Shown: piece after piece, positions 33,499 through 45,661 of the stretch
Layout: each line of letters opens with the position of its first letter
How positions within the stretch are numbered: the stretch's first letter is position 1
NCBI RefSeq assembly: GCF_000512585.2
Contig: NC_089241.1
Span: forward strand, 4,172,001-4,236,000
Direction of reading: 5' to 3'
Length of the DNA stretch: 64,000 nucleotides
Origin: Kwoniella bestiolae CBS 10118
Taxonomy: Eukaryota; Basidiomycota; Tremellomycetes; Tremellales; Cryptococcaceae
The notes under the pieces: generated by a model
Database searches by the model: none
What the model saw: only the letters and a program-made list of their open reading frames with translations
Told to the model about the DNA's origin: nothing
Translations under genes and position numbers: made by a program

Positions 33499-34429
33499 AT
33501 GTCCCAGTGGGATTTGTATTTATGTATCGATTGGGAGATGTGAAATCTGCGACTGTTTGTACTCTGAAATGGAATGGGTGCCTTGGCCTGACAACTAAGA
33601 TGATATACTTGAACGACGATCCATTATGATCAATGATGCTCCTTTAAGCACAAATGTTCAAATTCCTTGTAGACAAAAGAAATGAAAAATCACATGTGCA
33701 CTCGCCCACACAACTTCCCCACAGAGACTCGTGACCATCTAAGACCTCATCGCAGATGACTTTGATTTCGTCAGCTCCTGCCTGTCATTTTGCCAACGTG
33801 CCCGCTCTCCTACGATGCGAGATCGCAAAAGCGCTTGTGGAACAATGCAAAAGCAAACGTTGATGGAGGAACGTTCCCTCATTTCAATCCGGTCTTTTAG
33901 TTACCCGAATCTGCCTTCACAAGAGACCCGAGCTTAAGCTGTGGCTCCGTCCCTTCCCAAGCAAGGACGTTTAACAAGCTTCATATCCGTGTTACAATCG
34001 ACCATAAAAACTCCGCTAGTCTGCTTTCGTAGTCGGATCATCACATGACTCTCTCAAATTCGGAGACCCACTGCCCTTGCATACAATCACGCCGCGCCAA
34101 GGGGAACATGCTCATTACTAAGGGGAACACCTGAGGATCGACTTTGAACTGCTGATTCCATCCTTATGTCCATATACTGAATTCGGTCCTTCCATCGAAA
34201 CGCAGCAGCCGATAGTAGTCTGATCGTTCTCCGAGTCGGATTCGGCTGTCCTCAAAGAAAGATTCGGTCCAGGAATTTTTGTACTGAACGATCCTTAGAT
34301 CTAGCGTACCATGACCTGATTGTCTTGAAATAGCTGGAAATTTACATATATAGCTTCAAGGCCCCATCTCTCCCCAATGGAGACCCCATCGTGACCATCA
34401 TCTTCACGTTGATTGACTGACCTGTTGAA
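33499..34429. other. Intergenic, promoter of the MFS transporter gene
   Basis: 930 bp without a gene. ATTCGGTCC occurs at 34181-34189 and 34262-34270, with GGATTCGGC between them (34238-34246). Confidence 0.45.
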
Positions 34430-36574
34430 ATGGCAACTCACACTCACCATAACGATTCTCATCCGCACAATGTGCCTAGCGATGCGCCCGTGGTACCGCT
34501 GGGTGACGACGATATCATCAAACATGAGCATGAGCATGTCGAGGACTCCGCTGCGCCCGTGCCTGAGAGTTTCAGGGATAAGACCGAGGACGAGCGGAAG
34601 GCGATGGAAAAGAAGATGGTGAGGAAGATGGATATGGTCATCATGTGGGTGTCGGCTCGTGGTGATATATCTTTGAGGGAGTAGGAGCTGATAAATGGGA
34701 ATGACTAGGCCAATCATGGGTGTCTTGTATATCATGAATTGTAAGTGGCTTTAAGCCTGAATCGCCTCTTCAAGTACTGACGTCAATGTCCTTCGCCATA
34801 GACGTCGACAGATCAGCTCTAGCAGCTACCAAGGTATATGGCATCATGGAAGATCTTGGTATGAGCACCACAGACTTCGCTACTGCCATCTCGATTCTTT
34901 TTGGTACGTTCTATCACCTGGTCACACTGCTATACCATTGCTGACTTGTCATGTTCTTCTGCAGCCGGTTACATTCCCTTCCAGATCCCCTCCAACCTCA
35001 TCATGACCAAAGTCAGCCGTCCTGGTCTTTGTGAGTGGCAGTTCACGTACGTATTACTTACCATGCTCACTAACCTTATCTCTCTCCCAGACATTTGCAG
35101 CGCCGCCGTTATCTGGGGAGCTGTGTCCGCATGTACCGCTGCGGCCAAGACGTACCACCACCTGCTCGTCATCCGTGTGATGCTCGGTGTGACGGAGGCA
35201 GTCTTCTTCCCTGGTATGATCTACTTCCTCAGTGCTTGGTACACGAAGAACGAGCTGGGTAAACGACTTTCCGCGCTGTTCATGTTCCAAATGGTCGGAA
35301 ACGCTTTCGGTGGTTTCGTCGCCGCTGCGTGTTTGACGCTCGATGGGAGGTATTCGATCGCAGGTTGGAGATGGCTTTTTATTGTGTAAATTTGCTTCTC
35401 CTCCTTCCTCGTCTTGGGAGGATCATGTTCCGTGTCGAGGAGATCGCGAAGCTGGAGGCTGATTTGTCGTTTGTCGAATTCGCAGTGAAGGAGTGGTGAC
35501 CATCGGATGCGGTATCATTGGAGCCTTGTTCATGCCTGAGTTCCCTCACAATGCAAGACTGCTCAAACCTATCGAAAGGGATTATGCAGTGTGGAGGCTC
35601 GAGATGGAAGCTGGTGCAGGTGAAGGCAGTGATGATACCTCTACATTGGGCGGGTTCAAGCTCGCCTTGTTCGATCCTAAAGTCTGGACGATGGTTTGGT
35701 GTATGGGTATGGGTCAAGCTATGGGGTCGATCGTCAATTTCTTCCCGTGAGTGAGGATATCAAACGCACTCTCCTTTTACCCGTGAGCTGACCAATAATA
35801 TTCCCCATATATATAGTATCATCGTCAATACTCTTGGTTATAACAAGACTGGAACTTTGCTTTTGACCGCTCCTCCTTACCTGCTTGCCGCTGTGGTATT
35901 CTACACTATCTCCTGGATCAGTGATGTGAGTGTGCAACTACCTCGACCCTTGAATCGTGGCTGACTCTGCACACACCACAGCGTCGAAACCTGATGTACC
36001 CAATCATCATGACTTGTCTTAGTGTCGCCATTGTCGCGTACGTCATCGCTATCGCAACGCTGAAGATCCCAGGGCGTTACTTCGCTATGATGCTCATGCC
36101 GAGCGTGTGTTGTGAGTGTCGCATGGGATCTCAAGGAAGGCTGCAGAGCTGATTGGGCTTTATCGATACTAGCCGGTCCCCAAATCATGTTGTACAAAAC
36201 CCTCAACGTCCACATGGCTCGGCCATATCCCAAGAGAGCAGCCGGAGTAGCCATGATGAACGCCATAGGAGGGATTAGTAACGTCTGGACTTCGTATCTG
36301 TACTACGACGCTCCTCATTACTACGCTGCGTTTGGTTGTGGTGAGTCCGTTCGAATACCCATCGAAACCTCTCGAAGTGTGCAGCTAATGTCCGTCCCTG
36401 TGGGTAGTTCTTGGCTGCACCATCTCTTTCATGATCACCATCACCCTCTACAGGCTGTACGTACAGCGAATGAACCGACTCTTGGGAGGTACGCCCGAAC
36501 AACAACGCCAAGCTATGAAGAGCGGTGTGACTCAACAGCAGGTCGACTTGGGATGGCGTTATATTGGTTATTAG
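34430..36574 (+). CDS. MFS anion transporter (allantoate/nicotinate permease type, Dal5/Tna1-like)
   Basis: Plasma-membrane proton symporter family for organic anions (allantoate, nicotinate, pantothenate and similar). About 500 residues. The cytosolic N-terminus begins MATHTHHNDSHPHN (His-rich). TM1 contains MGVLYIMNYVDRSALAATK with the family's YxDRxxL motif, followed by LFAGYIPFQIPSNLIMTKV (TM2, N/P-S-N motif). TM4-5: RVMLGVTEAVFFPGMIYFLS, AWYTKNELGKRLSALFMFQM, then GWRWLFIVEGVVTIGCGI. The second half holds PYLLAAVVFYTISWISDRRN, KRAAGVAMMNAIGGISNVW and YLYYDAPHYYAAFGCVLGCT, which are signatures of the family. It ends VDLGWRYIGY, TAG at 36572-36574. Eight or so introns. It lies next to PhyH and SDR genes. 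Confidence 0.92.
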
Positions 36575-37247
36575 GGAGATGCGATCACATGGTCCATGTC
36601 TGATTACACCACAGATATGTTAGAGCGGGGTGTATAAATGATGATGTTTGAAGACGTGATTGATTTGCAAAGTATTTTTGATAGTATGACCTTCATCTTT
36701 TGGCTATCTAAGCTTAGTGGAACGAGATGTATGAGTAATTGTGGATTCCAGTTAGTGTCCCAGTAGAAAACCGGATAAATCGGACATGGTGCAATCGATC
36801 TCCACTCAGCTTAAATGCCGTAAGTTTACATCAGATGATGAGCATGAACCGCGTGGTGTCTAACCTTCACAAAATGAGGAACGCGTGGAAAATTCTTCAT
36901 GTCAATTACCGCTCGCTTGGAGATTTTAGATTTTTGGATTTTGGCTCGTTTCGTTTCGTTTCGTTTCGTTTCGTTCAGCTCCAACTCCAACATCTCGTTT
37001 GACGTTCCCCTTAGTAGTCAAGCGATGCCAAGCGAAGATGGTCTCCCAAGTAACCTTACTTGGTATATATAAGTTGGAAAACATGATCATCGATGGCGTG
37101 CCCGAAACGAAAAAAAGTTGCTCGTCGCTAGCTCAATACGCGTTAATGTTGGAGATGTGATTTATATATATATTATTGTCACTACACTTCTCGAGACTTC
37201 AGCATAGAGCAGAAAGACTTCGTAAGAAGATAGACTAACCATCCACA
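36575..37247. other. Intergenic between two MFS genes
   Basis: Contains a pentanucleotide repeat (listed). Otherwise a tandem promoter region with no gene. Confidence 0.5.
36947..36975 (+). repeat. Pentanucleotide microsatellite (CGTTT)n
   Basis: Nearly six copies of CGTTT in the promoter of the UNC93-like transporter gene. Confidence 0.9.
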
Positions 37248-39423
37248 ATGACTTCCATAACCGAGGAGCAAAATGGTATCCAGCAGAAAAAACCTTGTAA
37301 GTGTCCTTTCCTGTCCTACTGAGCTGTCCGGACCAACGTTGACGTAAAACATGCTACCCAGTCTACAGATCAGTCCCATTCCAGATTGCAGTGGCAGCCG
37401 GAGTATCCTTCACCGCCCCTGGCATGTGAGTTTCATTCCATTCACTTCCCACTTCACACAACCTTCCTTCCAGAGTTCCGAACTGATATCGCGATAGGTG
37501 GGATGCCCTGGGTGGTCTTGGAGCAGGAGGAGCGGCCGAGCCATACGCCGTCTCTGCTGCTAATGCTATTCTCTACGCATTATTTGCGGTATTCTGTGTG
37601 CTTGCCGGAGCTATCAATAATAGAATTGGGTTGAAATGGGGTCTGGCTTTAGGGTGAGTTGGGATTCTGATTTTGCTGTGGTACTATCCTGATCATGACC
37701 TACCATTTGCTGATATCTCTTCTCTCGCAGAGTGAGTTTCAAGGATCTACTGAATCGTTGCAAGGACGTCCGACAAGGGAAAATGAACTGATGATTCGGA
37801 ATGCTAGGCTATCGGATACCCACTCTACGGAGCAGGATTATACACTAACAACAAGACAGCTACCACATGGTTCATGATCTTCGGGAGTGTCTGTTGTGGA
37901 ATCAGTGCGGGATTCTTCTGGGCAGCGTGAGTGAAGCTTCCAATCAATCAGTATTGGTTCCTGTACGGCTTGCAATGTAGCATCAAGGGCAATTTCGCGA
38001 TATAATCCTAAAACGTCAATATGCTGATTCTGCCTCACAGTGAAGCCGCAATTATCATTGGATACCCCAGCCCAAAGGAAAGAGGGTTCTACCTAGCCTG
38101 TTGGCAAACTGCTAAAGCCTCTGGACCGATCATTGGAGGAGCAATTACATTGGGATTAAACGCTAATAGGGAGACCGCCGGATCAGTCGGGTAAGTTCAA
38201 ACATCCCCTTCTTCCTTCTTTCTCCTTCCATCCTTCTTCAACAAAACTAATTCCTTACCTCTTATAGTTCAGGTACCTATATTGTATTTATAGTTCTGAT
38301 GTGTTTAGGATTGCCCATTGCTTTATGCTTGAGTCCTGCTCATAAAGGTAAGCATCAACTTGCCCTGGAGCAGCTAGCGGGAGAGAAAGAAGTAGCTGAC
38401 GGTTCCGTCGATCGTAGTTTGGCGAAAAGACGGTACTCGAGTCGTAGTACACAAACATGCAAGTTGGTGGGCGGAACTTCAAGCTGTTGGAAGATTAGCT
38501 ATCTCGCGAAGGATTGTACTTCTCGTACCGGCATTCTTCATTAGTTATTTCTATAATCCCTTCGTCAGTACTTGGTTGACCAGTTACTTTGTAAGTTCAC
38601 TGTTCCTACCTCTCCTCAGCAGCTACCCAGATCTCGATGAGAAGGCTTACGGCATACGTTGTTACTGTAGACCGTCCGATCTCGAGCATTCTCATCCTTC
38701 TTCACTCCCTTTGCCGGTATCTTCAGTTCCTTCATCATCGGTACTTTCCTAGATAGACAATCAATCTTCATTCGAACCAGAGCTAGAATTGCCTTTGTAA
38801 GCTCCTCCTCCGCCTTCTTCCCCTCGGTAAGGTGGCTGCAGCTCATATATATGTTTGGGTCATAGGCCACCATCGTTACTCTGCTCGTTGGAACTTGGAT
38901 CTGGGCCATCATCCTCCAAAAGAGATTCTACGATAACCCCCCCGTATTCGACTGGTTCAAAGGTGGTTTCGGATCTGCGTACGCCCTGGTCTTCTTCTGG
39001 ACGTTCACGGGTCAAGCTTTCCAACAGTATTGTTATTGGTTGATTGGACAGTACACCAGTGAGTCTGCTATACCTCATCACCTAGAGTACTCAAGGGTAA
39101 TGCTAATCCTCTTCCACCCCACAGCCGACCTCACCTCCCTCTCCCACCACACAGGTATTCTCCGAGGTCTCGAGGCCCTCGGTCAGACAGTCGCATGGGC
39201 GATGCAGTCCGAAGCAGGTGTGAACCACTTCGTAAGCATCGGGATCAACTTTGGGATCCTCCTCATAGCCATCGTACCCACTTGGATCGTCGTTTCTGCC
39301 CTGGACCACACGCACGAAGAGGTGGTCACTGAGGAACAGGTTGTCGGGTCAGATAAGGCTGATGAAGAGGGGTCATTGGGGCATGGGAATGAGGGGTTGG
39401 AGGCTGCTGCGTTGGCCAAGTAG
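37248..39423 (+). CDS. UNC93-like MFS protein (DUF895 family)
   Basis: Twelve-TM-type transporter of about 480 residues. Starts MTSITEEQNGIQQKKP, then TM1 with VAAGVSFTAPGMWDALGGLG (the family's T/C-PGMWxALxGLG motif). GAGGAAEPYAVSAANAILYA, FFWAAEAAIIIGYPSPKERG and YLACWQTAKASGPIIGGAIT are hallmarks of fungal UNC93/DUF895 proteins. The second half has the fold's repeated TMs (LVPAFFISYFYNPFVSTWLT) and FWTFTGQAFQQYCYWLIGQY. The C-terminal tail is acidic (EEVVTEEQVVGSDKADEEGS). TAG at 39421-39423. Multiple introns. Substrate unknown. It may export or import a metabolite of the adjacent enzymes. Confidence 0.9.
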
Positions 39424-39913
39424 ACCAACCTCAAGCTTTCAGCTAAATATACATAGATAGATAGATGGGGTAATAATGCATATAATTTCGACCTCCGAAC
39501 GAAGCAATGCCACTTGGCTTGTACCATTGCCTGCTTGCGAGCAGATCTGTACTGTCTTGTAGTAAATGATGCTGTCTAGGAGAGTAGATTGATAGACTGT
39601 ACCCTCAGAGAGGCCAGTCTGTGCTCTCCACAATCTGCGTAGCTTACATTGACCATGATGTATGCCTCAAGGATGAACAAAGGAGAAAGGTTTTATACTG
39701 ACGAGTCGTGTGACATGACGTAATCCCTCTACACTCACTCTCACTTTTGCCACCCAACATCAGTGCACGACTCTTTTCACACGTTACGTCGTAATAAATA
39801 ATGTCGATCATCCTCATCCAACCGACTATCACTATTACTTTGACCATTCCATCTTCCATCTTCCATCTTTCATCTCTCATCTCCTCATAGACATATCACT
39901 AGACTCACCAAAC
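39424..39913. other. Intergenic
   Basis: About 490 bp with no gene. The last 60 bp contain (TTCCATC)n-like repeats (39,850-39,885) forming the leader of the next gene. Confidence 0.5.
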
Positions 39914-40759
39914 ATGTCGAACAAACCCTCCTACGCAGCTATAGTGTCCAACAGTTCCACCAAGTCGAATGGGCAGGGATCTATCCCTCAAAGTGCAGGT
40001 GCAGGTGCAGGTGTAGGACCAAGCGATGCTCCTCCGCCTTGTGAGTGACATATTCTCTTCCACCTGACCATCGCATCTCAACTGTACTTGACACAACCTC
40101 ATTACGTTTCTGCGCCATGTTCTGGTGCTAGATTGATACCTACACCTCCGGAGGATACTAGACTGATCGATCATCGCAGATACCGAACCCCATATACCCC
40201 ATCAGACCCTCCTTCCACCACCCCAGCAACAACAACGACAATACCCCCAGGATGTCGAATCGAACCAAACCTCAAACGGATGGACCCCACCCCCTTCCTA
40301 TGCAGTAGCTAGATCAAGGGCGTTGAAGAGGTTCTGGACGGCTTTCTTCTGGGCATGGTTGATTTGGATATTTGTAGGGTGAGTCTTGGCCTCTGACCCT
40401 CCATCGTCGCATCCGCACATGAGAATCAGAATATCACTGTGTCATATCACTGCAATTCATCCTATCGTTTTCCTCTTACATGCTCAACTTTGGCTATCTT
40501 GCCCAACATCCAACTTCTCTAAAGCATATTATCATCGTGAAGTATTTTGCTAATCCCACTTCGTACCTTTAGCCTTCTGATAGGCGGCGGCGTCTCAGAC
40601 ATCTCAAACGACCGTTCAAGAGGACATCATGGCCATTGGGACAAACATGGTGATTGGCATGACGATAGTGGTAGAGTATACATCGCATCAGAGGGGATAA
40701 CATCCATGTTGGTCAGAGTGAAAGATAAGGCGACGGGGGTGTTGCCTGATTTCTCGTAG
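39914..40759 (+). CDS. Small single-pass membrane protein with His/Asp-rich tail
   Basis: Three exons. Start MSNKPSYAAIVSNSSTKSNG, low-complexity GAGAGVG and a Pro/Gln-rich stretch (LLPPPQQQQRQYPQ), then SYAVARSRALKRFWTAFFWA followed by WLIWIFVGLLIGGGV, one clear TM helix with positive residues before it. The last exon gives RGHHGHWDKHGDWHDDSGRV, then YIASEGITSMLVRVKDKATG and VLPDFS, TAG at 40757-40759. About 170 residues. Positive charges before the TM suggest the N-terminus is cytosolic and the His/Asp-rich tail lumenal or extracellular. Family unknown to me. The intron-exon reading is consistent in frame throughout. Confidence 0.75.
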
Positions 40760-40970
40760 TCGATGGTTTCACGGCCCTCCCTTCTGAACACCTTCTATGT
40801 ATATCTATCATCCCAGTTGATCGTTCTCGTTTTTCCTATATATCTAGTTTCTCAATTTGTTTGTACGTATAAACATAAGATATAACGAAATACATGTAAA
40901 CAACTTCACCGTATACAAACTCATTCGCATCCTTACTATATCGCTACAAGTATCTCTATCGCATCCTACC

Positions 40971-42806
40971 TTACTCCTCGTGCACCTGCTCGTGACCATC
41001 CTGTCTAAACCACCCCTTAACCCTCTCCACTCTCCTATCCAACCCCAAACTGAACCTAACAGCCAACTCCTTATACCCCTCAACACGCTTATACTGCCCA
41101 TCCTTGATCCACCTAATCCACCACTTCTCCGCCTCTCTTTTCTTTCGTTCCTTCTCCCTAGCGTCCTTTCGCGCTTGCCTAATCTCATCAGAATTCACCT
41201 CTAATATCTGAGTTTCAACATATACCAACAACTTATGAGTGACGGACGTCAACCCATTATAAAATTGAATCAACGTATTGACCGCCCCAACCAGAACCAG
41301 AATGACCATCATGATTGTTCCTATGCTAATCCTCCCTGCGTTATCTGTATTTCCCCCTCCCCCTCCTCTTCTTCTAGCAAAATTCCCAAGGAAGCCAAAT
41401 CCACGTAGACCGTTCATCAGCTGGAGGGGTCCGAAGAGCGATAAGCTAAGTAAGAGCGATAAGAAGGACATTGATCCAATGGTTGCTAAGCCAAGTAAGA
41501 ACCGTACCACCAGCTCAAATCCCAGATTTGCCAATGGTGAGGGTAGATGCAAGTTGGTCGATACTCTGTCTTTATAGACCAAAAAGGAATTGCTAAGATC
41601 GACGAACGTCTGGATGGATCCGATAAAGATATCCCAGATCAGGGCACCACCCCCTCCAACCACTATCACCGGCCCTCCGTCCATTGCGGTGTACGGATCG
41701 TCCATCAGGTCGAACATGGATTTGACCGTTGGGCGATTACTTCGCGAGAGAAGGGTTCGGGAGATGGTAGGTGAGTGGTGGAGGAGTAGGTGGAGGGTCT
41801 CGCCGAGGAGGAGGGTGAGGAAGGTGAATGTCATAAGGGTGGATAGGAGGAGGATGGGACGGGACGTGGCTAGGCCTGAGATGAGGGTTCCTGTGGGTGT
41901 GGTTGGGGCGAAACTCATCAGTACAGGTCTTTTTCGCATATGAGATGACCCGATTTGCTGGGACAGGATGAGGATGGAGATACAGTACTCACTGCGCAGT
42001 TGGTAGCGATAATGGCATTGAGGGCATTCTAGCGAAAAAACGTCGTGTGAGTAAATTGCCAGTGAGACTAGGTAAGATGAAGTGAGCATGGACTTGTACA
42101 CGAACCCAGATGCGCTTTCTGCATTGGGGTGACGATGGATATCATCAGCGTTTGTTCCCGGGCCGACTGAGATGACAGGCCGAGAGACCACACTCACAGC
42201 ATTCGTACCGGTTCCTCTCCAAGCGTTCAAGCATTTCACTATATACCATTCAATCATCAGACATCTCTTCTGGTGCGTGTGAAGACATAGGGTATTACGC
42301 ACCATGAACATACTACATCCACATTGATAACATCAGCGTAAGACCATACCAGACGATTAACAAGAGACACTCACACGCATACTACCAGTGCACAAACAAG
42401 GAGAGATCATCCTTCCCAATATGGCTTCTTCTTCAGGTCCAGAGAAACATATCCTACAGGTCTTGTCACTAGCTGTATCCTCCTCGCGCTTTCTTTCCTG
42501 CTCTTGGTTGCGCGGCAACGGCTTGGCTTCCTCCTCATCTGAGCGTGTCTGGGGAGTCTCCCCCTCCTCACCGGCTGAGCTGCTTGGCCCATGATGAGGC
42601 AGGTCTCGATCGTTGGACGTAGCATACTTCCATGCTCTCGAGTGAGCTGGACCCGAGCTCTCATCCAGTGGGGTAGAAGGTAATGACTCCTCCACGTTTT
42701 GTTCATCTTCCATATCCATATCTAGATCCCAGCCTGAGCTGATATCCAGATCGAGGTTATGGGGTCGATGCGATCGATATGAAGGGTCATCAAGTATGTC
42801 TGACAT
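40971..42806 (-). CDS. RING-CH (MARCH-type) membrane E3 ubiquitin ligase
   Basis: About 500 residues. An acidic disordered N-terminus (MSDILDDPSYRSHRPHNL, then Asp/Glu/Ser-rich) precedes a RING-CH domain: KTCRICFSGPEEEAILGRMI, SPCLCTGSMR, an exon junction with the CH part and VNAWRGTGTN, then ECPQCHYRYQL. This C4HC3 arrangement recruits E2 enzymes. At least three or four TM helices follow (PILLLSTLMTFTFLTLLLGE, FVDLSNSFLVYKD region, FLLGLATIGSMSFLSLLLSL, SIGTIMMVILVLVGAVNTLI), with a basic helical tail (RKDAREKERKKREAEKWW). TAA at 40971-40973. Introns interrupt the RING. It resembles fungal MARCH-like ligases of the ER/endosome. The substrate is unknown. Confidence 0.88.
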
Positions 42807-45661
42807 TATGATTGTTTGATTCTCTTTATGAGTAGAGTGACTACATCTGAGTCTATGAGGTGTATCCCTATAGTACAAGTATATCAACCTATGTTAAATG
42901 TACAGGTATACTTGAATACCAAGAACACTAAGGAAACACGCAATAGGACACGTCTATACCCGACGGTCATGGTACTGGGTCTACTAGGCCAATACCCGGC
43001 CGGAGCTTGTCCTTCTAACCGGTCCGTGCAAGAACCATCCTCTCAAGCGACCAAACTCAACTGAACAATAACTACTACCGTCCGCGAGACTGTTCGTACA
43101 GAAAAACATAGTCTTATACAGATATAGACGATGGTATCGACAACTGTGTGAACACTGACACCTCACACGCCATACAATGACAAGCTCCGAGCTATGACAC
43201 CACCTTCTCAAGTCAAGTTAATCAATCATTGCGTGATCTCACGTTTCAAAATCACCATCAACCAACAAGTTGACTAATCTAAGTCATCTTACATCATCCT
43301 CCCGCAGTCATGTCAATCACGAGGGAAAGGAAACGCTTTCAACTGGTCTGAACATTCCTGATTGTTCTTACTCGTTGGAGTATCATCCTCAAACGCAACA
43401 CGACCTTGTCGTCGACGATTGATCGGCTTAATCGACTAGCTTATCTTTGATTTTCGGGATATCCAGGATGGGTTTCATCATATCCCGACAATACTCAATG
43501 CTGAATACCAAATAGCAAGAGAAAGGTACGATCATGCGCACAGCCTTCTGCGAGGGGTTGATGGGATCTGGCACTAGTATTTCTAGTATTTCTCGGCAGA
43601 GATCGAGCATAAAGAAGGATTCGTTTCATTTCGGACGTCGAAGGTATCAAGGAAAGGAATTATATGATCGACGTGCTCCATCGCATCTCTGCGTCTGCGC
43701 TGGGCAGGGAGAGTCTTGACGGATCGCTCACGACTTAGGCATTCGAGCTCCTGTCAACATCTTGACTAACTACACGCCGTCCCATGATGGCGATGACGAT
43801 GCTGATGGTGATGACCTAGTTAGATCCTTTGATAGTAATCGTTTCCAACTGACACTAGCTCAAAGGATGTTTGATCTGTCTTTTTGCTTTCTTTTTTTTC
43901 ACTTCCCCAAAATAGATGAAAAACCAAAGGTACCATAATCCACACAGAGGAATGAGATGAATTGACTTTTGGATTTTGATACTAAGTATACATTGCTCAC
44001 CTGGTGTTTCGTGGGTCAGTCGTAAGATATTAGAACCAACTGGACAATGATATCAACATTCCAATGTCAAGCTATCATGAAGCCAAAATCACAAGACACC
44101 AGATAGATCTCACCAATACCATCACCATCACTCCAACTCCGCTTTCGACCGTATGAAACCCAACCCAAACCTATCCTTTGACCTAGTCACTCGTCGTGAC
44201 GCCCACTCTATCCCTTTCCTCTGCTAGTCGACCACCCACTATCGTACAGTTGACTAGACCATCGCTCAAATCCGATATGAACATATACACATTCGGAATA
44301 CATCGCACCAACCATTCATTTAACAAAAGGTACAGTACGACAAAACATCGTTTAAAGGTGTTTACATCAGCATCAACATCAAAAGCAATCGATCAATCAA
44401 TCATCTCAAAGTTCAGTCTAACTCCCCATTTTTTACTACGAGGATGTTGGTGTTAGCCGAGAAACAGTATATCGGAGATGCGATAAACCACAACGAGGAT
44501 GATGGTTTTGACGAGATTTAGCGTATACGACATGGTATCAAGTGATCTTTGGACCTAGTATGTGTGATATACACAAGGGTGAACAAAGTGATGGTGACCA
44601 ACTCGTCTTTTGTGTCTGTAACTCACCCGATTGATTCACTCGAGATAACGACATACTCACATATCAAGCTAGAATATTCTTATACCCTACCACCATCCCT
44701 TGGCTCTTTTCTCTCTTTCTCTTTCCTTGTTGTGCGATACCATGCATTCATTCACTCGACCTACCCTACTACTTATAGAACCCACACCCACCTCATCTAT
44801 AATCACATCAATAAACGATAACATTCCCAAAAATCTCATCTATCACGAGTCCAACCCATCAAAGATAGTTCGAATATAGTAAGTTTATCCATCAATCAAG
44901 CACAGCAAATCATTCTTGTTATTTTCATTATGACTCGTGGGAAGAAGTAAGATACAAGATTGATCAAAGATACATTGATCATCGTCTCATCTCTACTTCT
45001 TCTTATTCTTCTCGAAGCTGTCACATCCTCATCCTTGTCCTTGTTCTATTGCACCCGACAATACTTATAAACCTTATAACCTGGTTCGTCCAGAGGATAT
45101 CCTATCCCATTCCGTCTGCTTCGTCTTCTTTTTCCTCGTCTTATCCATTACTTTACTGCCTTATAACCTCGAATCGGACTTTGATCACTCTATAACCATA
45201 TCACAGACATCATCACTCGTTCCACTGCCATTACTATTATTATACATTTCCTTTCATTCATTATTGACATACCCCTTTGAACATATACTATCACCCCCTT
45301 AAAGGAATTAGGTCGACCCCTCAAGCTGACATCGAAATCACCATCACTTTCCTTCTTTCCCCCCGATCATTGCTCACAGCCTCCATCTTCATTCTCGACA
45401 CCATACCCCCTTCCACTCCTTTCATATCTCCCACCCATCATTCTCACGATCCACCTTTGTCTACGAGAGCCAATCCCCACTCGGAAAATATCACTATCAT
45501 CTATAAAGTTAGGATCAGTTCTGTCAGTGAGTGTCGCTCTTCCTTCTCTCTCATGGACATTTCTTGTCTATTCGTATTCTGTCATCCTTTACTTTGATTA
45601 TCCTATTCCTATTCTCCTATCAGCTGGACAGGCACTGCTGACATTCTTTATCTCTTTTACG
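42807..45661. other. Long intergenic region upstream of the C2H2 factor
   Basis: 2.9 kb. The right part (about 44,600-45,660) is C/T-rich and is probably the long leader of the downstream gene, with an intron at 45,527-45,623. A minus-strand open segment at 43,428-43,610 is described in the findings. No confident gene. Confidence 0.5.
45527..45623 (+). other. Probable 5'-UTR intron of the C2H2 factor gene
   Basis: GTGAGT donor at 45,527 and CTATCAG acceptor ending 45,623, pyrimidine-rich inside. The frame that enters it begins at the donor itself, so it is better read as leader intron than as coding. Confidence 0.6.

Noticed and set aside
40857..41204. Plus-strand frame of 115 codons opposite the RING-CH gene
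   Set aside because: Pro/Leu-rich antisense of the basic helical tail.
45527..45661. In-frame N-terminal extension of the C2H2 factor
   Set aside because: Begins at a splice donor (GTGAGT) and spans a pyrimidine-rich intron; the ATG at 45662 has a good context.
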